From the NCBI GenBank assembly GCA_017458265.1, contig JAFTFV010000005.1:1-36389 (forward strand): DNA of 36,389 nt, given 5' to 3'. The translations under genes and the position numbers were made by a program. Shown in pieces: positions 32,592-36,389 of this stretch (positions within the stretch are counted from its first letter, which is position 1; each line of letters opens with the position of its first letter). The stretch is from Bacteroidales bacterium (GTDB lineage Bacteria; Bacteroidota; Bacteroidia; Bacteroidales; UBA932). Below the pieces are notes generated by a model. The model did not search any database and was not told where the DNA came from. It saw only the letters and a list, made by a program, of their open reading frames with translations.

Positions 32592-34148
32592 ATGAGCATT
32601 CAATCGGAGAATATTCAAAAACTGGTAGAAAGAAGGGAGAAGGCCCGCCTTGGCGGCGGCCCCAAGAGAATTGAAGCCCAGCATGCCAAAGGCAAGAAAA
32701 CGGCAAGGGAGCGTCTTGAACTGCTCCTTGATCCGGGTTCTTTCGAGGAAACCGACATGTTCCTCCAGCACCGCTGCACCAACTTTGGCATGGATGCATC
32801 CCACCCCGACGGAGACGGCGTCGTAACCGGTTTCGGCACCATCGACGGACGTCTTGTGTATGTGTACGCACAAGATTTCACCGTAAGCGGCGGCTCCCTC
32901 TCAAAGACCATGAGCGAGAAGATCTGCAAAATACAGGATATGGCACTCCGCGCAGGTGCACCCTGCATCGCCCTTAACGATTCCGGCGGCGCCCGTATCC
33001 AGGAAGGCATTGACGCCCTTGCCGGTTACGGAGAGATATTCGAGCGCAACATTCTTTCTTCGGGTGTGATCCCCCAGATAAGCGGGATTTTCGGTCCCTG
33101 CGCAGGCGGTGCAGTCTATTCCCCCGCCCTCACGGACTTCACCCTCATGGTTAAGAACTCCTCCTACATGTTTCTTACCGGTCCCGCAGTTGTAAAGAGC
33201 GTTACCGGTGAGGTTGTAGACCAGGAAGAGCTTGGCGGCGCATCAGTTCACGCCTCCAAGAGCGGTGTAGCACATTTTGCCGCAGAAAGCGAGGAAGACG
33301 GCATCAATACCATCAAGAAGCTCCTCAGCTTCCTCCCGCAGAACAATATGGAGACCGCCCCCGAAAAGCCCACGGAGGACTCCCCTTTCCGTCTTGACGA
33401 CGAGCTCAATTCCATCATCCCTGACAATCCCAACAAGTCCTATGACATGTACAAGGTCATAGGAAGCATCGTGGATGACGGTGAATTCTTCGAGATACAC
33501 AAGAACTACGCAAAGAACATCATCGTGGGATTCGCCCACATGAACGGCCGCAGCGTGGGCATTGTCGCAAACCAGCCTGCTGTGCTTGCCGGTGTCCTCG
33601 ATATCAATGCCTCCCGCAAGGCATCCCGCTTCGTCCGCTTCTGCGACGCCTTCAACATCCCTCTGGTAACCCTTGTCGATGTTCCCGGCTTCCTTCCCGG
33701 CACCCAGCAGGAATACGGCGCCATCATCACAAACGGTGCTAAACTGCTCTATGCCTACGGTGAGGCCACGGTCCCCAAGGTTACCGTAACCCTTCGCAAG
33801 GGATATGGCGGCGCCCACATCGTCATGAGCTGCAAGCAGCTTCGGGGAGACATCAATTATGCATGGCCCTCGGCCCAGATTGCAGTCATGGGGGCTGACG
33901 GTGCCGTCAACGTCCTGTACGCAAAGGAACTCAAGGCCGACCCTGAACACGCCTCTTCTATCTTCGAAGAAAAGAAAAAGGAATACGAAGATCTCTTCTC
34001 CAACCCCTACCAGGCCGCCCAGAAGGGATATATTGATGACGTCATCGAACCCCGCAACACCCGTTTCCGCGTAATCCGCGCACTCGAGAGCCTTGCAGGA
34101 AAACGTCAGGAAATACCCGCCAAGAAACATGACAACCTTCCTCTTTAG
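32592..34148 (+). CDS. mmdA: Methylmalonyl-CoA decarboxylase, carboxyltransferase (alpha) subunit
   Basis: This 518-residue acyl-CoA carboxyltransferase moves CO2 from (S)-methylmalonyl-CoA to the biotin carrier, leaving propionyl-CoA. The two crotonase-like halves are plain. The N-half carries [13 protein letters not shown] near 132 and the oxyanion loop GPCAGG (168-173). The C-half carries [15 protein letters not shown] near 368 and [11 protein letters not shown] near 405. The type is PccB/MmdA and not the OadA-type barrel. With the membrane beta subunit in the same operon, methylmalonyl-CoA decarboxylase is a better reading than oxaloacetate decarboxylase or propionyl-CoA carboxylase. This step closes the succinate to propionate pathway. 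It overlaps the next gene by 20 bases. Confidence 0.93.
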   Translation: MSIQSENIQKLVERREKARLGGGPKRIEAQHAKGKKTARERLELLLDPGSFEETDMFLQHRCTNFGMDASHPDGDGVVTGFGTIDGRLVYVYAQDFTVSGGSLSKTMSEKICKIQDMALRAGAPCIALNDSGGARIQEGIDALAGYGEIFERNILSSGVIPQISGIFGPCAGGAVYSPALTDFTLMVKNSSYMFLTGPAVVKSVTGEVVDQEELGGASVHASKSGVAHFAAESEEDGINTIKKLLSFLPQNNMETAPEKPTEDSPFRLDDELNSIIPDNPNKSYDMYKVIGSIVDDGEFFEIHKNYAKNIIVGFAHMNGRSVGIVANQPAVLAGVLDINASRKASRFVRFCDAFNIPLVTLVDVPGFLPGTQQEYGAIITNGAKLLYAYGEATVPKVTVTLRKGYGGAHIVMSCKQLRGDINYAWPSAQIAVMGADGAVNVLYAKELKADPEHASSIFEEKKKEYEDLFSNPYQAAQKGYIDDVIEPRNTRFRVIRALESLAGKRQEIPAKKHDNLPL

Positions 34149-34542
34149 CGCACTTCTAACGGCCGGCGGAGACCGCATGGCCCAGACAGACCCGCACGGA
34201 TGGACGCTCACCCTCATCAGCGTGAGCGTGGTTTTCGTGGCGCTTATCATCCTGTATTTCGTATACAGTTTCTCCGGGAAACTCTTCTCCGGCGCCTTCA
34301 AGGTCAAACGTCCCGCAAGGAAAAAAGCCGCTGCTCCTGATGAGGAGATTGCAGCCGCAATCGCAGCCGCCCTTGACATGGAAAACGGAGGCGAAACCTA
34401 CGCGGCGATTGCTGCAGCGGTGCACATGTACCTGAGTGACGCGGTTCACGACCACGAACCTCTGGTACTGACAATCCGCCACAAGGAAACTCCTTGGGAG
34501 ACCAAATCACTTAATTTCAGAAAATTACCAAGACAGATATGA
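34129..34542 (+). CDS. Sodium-pumping decarboxylase gamma subunit (OadG family)
   Basis: A small membrane protein of 137 residues with one strong transmembrane helix (about residues 25-48, [19 protein letters not shown]). It is followed by a basic, then Ala/Glu-rich cytosolic part, the usual plan of OadG/MmdD proteins that hold the complex together. The start is uncertain. ATG 34129 lies inside the end of mmdA and adds a short hydrophobic leader ([14 protein letters not shown]). ATG 34177 (MAQTDPHGW) would also give a full helix. The gene overlaps the biotin carrier gene by 4 bases (ATGA). Confidence 0.8.
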   Translation: MTTFLFSALLTAGGDRMAQTDPHGWTLTLISVSVVFVALIILYFVYSFSGKLFSGAFKVKRPARKKAAAPDEEIAAAIAAALDMENGGETYAAIAAAVHMYLSDAVHDHEPLVLTIRHKETPWETKSLNFRKLPRQI

Positions 34543-34961
34543 AAGAGTACAAATTCACCATCAACGGAAAAGAATACAACGTGTGCGTTGGTGACGCAGA
34601 AGGAAAGATTCTGCCTGTAAAGGTCAACGGTGCAGATTACGAGGTTCAGCTCGAAAACGCGCCTGCAGCAGCTCCGGCTCCGGTAAAGACTGCAGCTGCC
34701 GCCCCTGCAAAGGAAGCGGCAAAGCCCGCTGCAGCGGCACCCGCCGGCGGAAAGACCATCAAGAGCCCCCTTCCCGGCATCATCATCAGCGTTGACGTCA
34801 AGGAAGGCCAGGCTGTCAAGCGCGGCCAGAAGGTAGCCGTAATCGAAGCCATGAAGATGGAGAATGACATCCTCGCCGAAGTTGACGGCACAGTCACCGC
34901 CATTCATGTGAACAAGGGCGATTCGGTCCTTGAAGGTGCAGACATCGTTACCATTGGCTGA
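34539..34961 (+). CDS. Biotin carboxyl carrier subunit of the decarboxylase
   Basis: This 140-residue biotin carrier shuttles CO2 from MmdA to the membrane beta subunit. A short N-terminal part that contacts the complex is followed by an Ala/Pro-rich flexible linker (41-70). The biotinyl domain (72-140) comes next, with the modified lysine K106 in EAMKMEN and the SPLPG turn at 76-80. Both neighbours overlap it (4 bases before, 1 base after), as expected for subunits made in fixed ratio. Confidence 0.94.
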   Translation: MKEYKFTINGKEYNVCVGDAEGKILPVKVNGADYEVQLENAPAAAPAPVKTAAAAPAKEAAKPAAAAPAGGKTIKSPLPGIIISVDVKEGQAVKRGQKVAVIEAMKMENDILAEVDGTVTAIHVNKGDSVLEGADIVTIG

Positions 34962-36121
34962 TGGATACAATACTTGACAGTCTGAGGCAGTTCTGGCAGT
35001 TCACCGGATTTGCGAACTGCACATGGCAGCATCTCGCCATGATTGCCATCGGCATCATCTTCATCACTCTCGGTATAGTCAAGAAGTGGGAACCGCTCCT
35101 CCTGGTGCCGATCGGCTTCGGCATGATCATCGGCAATATTCCCCTGTTCTTTGACCCCGCAACCGGAGTCGGACTGAAGATCGGCCTGTATGAAGAGGGG
35201 TCCGTCCTGAACATCCTTTACCACGGCGTCAGGAACGGATGGTATCCACCGCTGATATTCCTCGGGATCGGCGCCATGACGGATTTTTCCGCATTGATTT
35301 CGCAGCCCAGGCTTATTCTGATAGGTGCGGCCGCCCAGCTCGGCATTTTCGGTGCATATCTGCTTGCACTGCTGCTGGGATTTGCACCCAACGAGGCCGG
35401 CGCCATCGGCATTATCGGCGGCGCAGACGGCCCTACTGCCATTTTCCTGAGTTCAAAACTGGCTCCGGAACTGATGGGTGCGATTGCCGTTTCGGCATAT
35501 TCCTACATGGCACTCGTCCCCGTTATCCAGAAGCCCATCATGCTGCTTCTCACCACCAAGAAGGAACGCCTCATAAGGATGAACAAGCCCCGCACGGTGA
35601 GCCAGAGGGAGAAGATTGTCTTCCCTATCGTCGGTTTCATCTGCACTGCTTTCATCGTTCCCAGCGGCCTTCCCCTGCTTGGTATGCTCTTCTTCGGGAA
35701 CCTCCTCAAGGAAAGCGGCGTCACAAAGCGTCTGGCAGCCACTGCGGGCGGTCCGCTCATTGACATCGTGACCACCCTTATCGGCCTCACCGTGGGTGCA
35801 TCAACCCAGGCCGATGTGTTCCTCACGGGAAAATCAGTCATGATCTTCGGCCTCGGCCTTGCATCGTTCGTGATTGCAACCACCTTCGGCGTGAGTTTCG
35901 TGAAGTTCATGAACCTGTTCCTGCCCGAAGGCAAGAAGGTCAATCCGCTCATCGGCAATGCCGGTGTATCTGCTGTTCCTGACGCTGCCCGCGTTTCTGA
36001 AACTGTGGGCCTCGAAGCCGATCCTTCCAACCATCTCCTTACCCACGCAATGGCCCCCAACGTGGCCGGTGTAATCGGCTCGGCTGTTGCGGCAGGTATC
36101 CTCCTGGGATTCCTGGGTTAG
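34961..36121 (+). CDS. Sodium-pumping decarboxylase beta subunit
   Basis: The integral membrane beta subunit (386 residues, about nine or more hydrophobic segments) releases CO2 from carboxybiotin and exports Na+. The key loop GGADGPTAIF has D156, the residue equivalent to the essential aspartate of the Klebsiella OadB. A second half with GGPLIDIVTTLIGLTVG (near 264) and the end GSAVAAGILLGFLG are conserved. Its ATG shares one base with the stop of the biotin carrier gene (TGATG). It is the last gene of the trkA-mmd operon and a terminator follows. The Na+ gradient made here can drive transport. Confidence 0.95.
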   Translation: MDTILDSLRQFWQFTGFANCTWQHLAMIAIGIIFITLGIVKKWEPLLLVPIGFGMIIGNIPLFFDPATGVGLKIGLYEEGSVLNILYHGVRNGWYPPLIFLGIGAMTDFSALISQPRLILIGAAAQLGIFGAYLLALLLGFAPNEAGAIGIIGGADGPTAIFLSSKLAPELMGAIAVSAYSYMALVPVIQKPIMLLLTTKKERLIRMNKPRTVSQREKIVFPIVGFICTAFIVPSGLPLLGMLFFGNLLKESGVTKRLAATAGGPLIDIVTTLIGLTVGASTQADVFLTGKSVMIFGLGLASFVIATTFGVSFVKFMNLFLPEGKKVNPLIGNAGVSAVPDAARVSETVGLEADPSNHLLTHAMAPNVAGVIGSAVAAGILLGFLG

Positions 36122-36142
36122 TTTTTTATCAAATAGAGTTTC

Positions 36143-36175
36143 AAAACCGGCGTGATTTATTCATGCCGGTTTTTA
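36143..36175 (+). terminator. Intrinsic terminator of the trkA-mmd operon
   Basis: AAAACCGGC (36143-36151) pairs with GCCGGTTTT (36165-36173), with an inner TGA/TCA, then TT. It begins 22 bases after the stop codon. Confidence 0.85.
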
Positions 36176-36196
36176 TTATAAAAACGTTAATTAATT

Positions 36197-36226
36197 TTTG
36201 ATTTTTGCTTAATATTTTTAACTTTG
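36197..36226 (+). promoter_or_regulatory. Promoter of the iorA-like gene
   Basis: TTTG (36197-36200), 18 bases, then TAACTTTG (36219-36226). The start is expected near 36232, giving a 45-base A-rich leader before ATG 36277 that includes the small inverted repeat AATTG-GG-CAATT. Confidence 0.7.
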
Positions 36227-36276
36227 TAAGCAATTGGGCAATTAAAACAATAACCACAAGCCCAGACACGAAAACT

Positions 36277-36389
36277 ATGGCTGATAAAAACCTATTGCTT
36301 GGAGACGAGGCACTTGCTCTGGGTGCCATCCATGCCGGCCTTTCCGGCGTTTACGCTTATCCCGGCACGCCTTCTACAGAGATCACAGA
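36277..36389 (+). CDS. iorA: Probable indolepyruvate ferredoxin oxidoreductase alpha subunit (partial)
   Basis: The first 37 codons of a gene cut by the right edge. The translation opens [21 protein letters not shown] and runs on to [13 protein letters not shown]. The '[12 protein letters not shown]...YPGTPSTEI' pattern is the start of the TPP-dependent alpha chain of indolepyruvate or related 2-oxoacid:ferredoxin oxidoreductases, which degrade aromatic amino acid derived 2-oxoacids and reduce ferredoxin. A consensus promoter and an A-rich leader stand before it. With so little of the protein visible, a related 2-oxoacid oxidoreductase alpha subunit is also possible. Confidence 0.75.
   Translation, partial: MADKNLLLGDEALALGAIHAGLSGVYAYPGTPSTEIT

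Noticed and set aside
32592-36121. Oxaloacetate decarboxylase operon
   Set aside because: The carboxyltransferase is of the acyl-CoA (MmdA/PccB) type, not the OadA barrel type.
1-36389. CRISPR arrays, insertion sequences, prophage or attachment sites
   Set aside because: No regularly spaced direct repeats, transposase or integrase motifs, or target-site duplications were seen on reading both strands.

Overview
The window looks like chromosomal DNA of a member of the Bacteroidetes, most likely order Bacteroidales and probably an uncultivated gut or rumen lineage with fairly high GC. The signs are: promoters of the Bacteroidetes type (TTTG, 18-20 bp, TAnnTTTG) in front of several genes; A-rich start regions with no Shine-Dalgarno (SD) sequence, with one telling exception at rpsR; a two-domain 1174-residue pyruvate:ferredoxin oxidoreductase (PFOR); a DUF4831 protein; several short lipoprotein or Sec signal peptides; and a sodium-pumping methylmalonyl-CoA decarboxylase as used in succinate/propionate fermentation. 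I see no phage, insertion sequence, CRISPR array or obvious recent island. Gene order and base use look like core chromosome.

Layout. 1-1286: tail of an unidentified gene, a threonine aldolase and, on the minus strand, tRNA-Arg(CCG). 1394-8670: fabD, PFOR and a large secreted M16 peptidase in one apparent operon. 8726-10111: a 57-residue ferredoxin facing away from a DUF1573 lipoprotein. 10172-14382: parE, a PlsC-type acyltransferase and a long-chain acyl-CoA synthetase. 14435-15564 (minus): rpsF-rpsR-rplI. 15904-19325 (minus): a lipid A type acyltransferase, a DUF4831 protein and PepD dipeptidase. 19392-25360 (plus): a POT peptide transporter, a zeta-like kinase, TldD, TldE and a family 2 glycosyltransferase, all abutting or overlapping. 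25365-26138 (minus): an M48 lipoprotein peptidase. 26193-29870 (plus): a GH9 glycanase and a carboxylesterase lipoprotein. 29972-31039 (minus): a serine hydrolase lipoprotein. 31221-36121 (plus): trkA followed by the four-gene decarboxylase. 36277 to the end: the start of a probable iorA.

How it fits together. PFOR, ferredoxin, the methylmalonyl-CoA decarboxylase and the incoming IorA-like gene describe an anaerobe that ferments carbohydrate and amino acids with ferredoxin as electron carrier and a Na+ gradient as an energy store. GH9, the esterase, the POT transporter, PepD and the peptidases supply sugars and peptides.

The most interesting signal is regulatory and lies in the rpsF-rpsR-rplI operon. 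rpsR has a strong SD, which is nearly absent elsewhere in this window. The rpsF leader carries a hairpin whose 3' arm repeats nine bases of the anti-SD tail of 16S rRNA (ACCUCCUUU). In Bacteroidetes ribosomes the anti-SD is held by bS21, bS18 and bS6, so this leader may be a decoy or mimic through which bS6/bS18 control their own synthesis. That step is inference.
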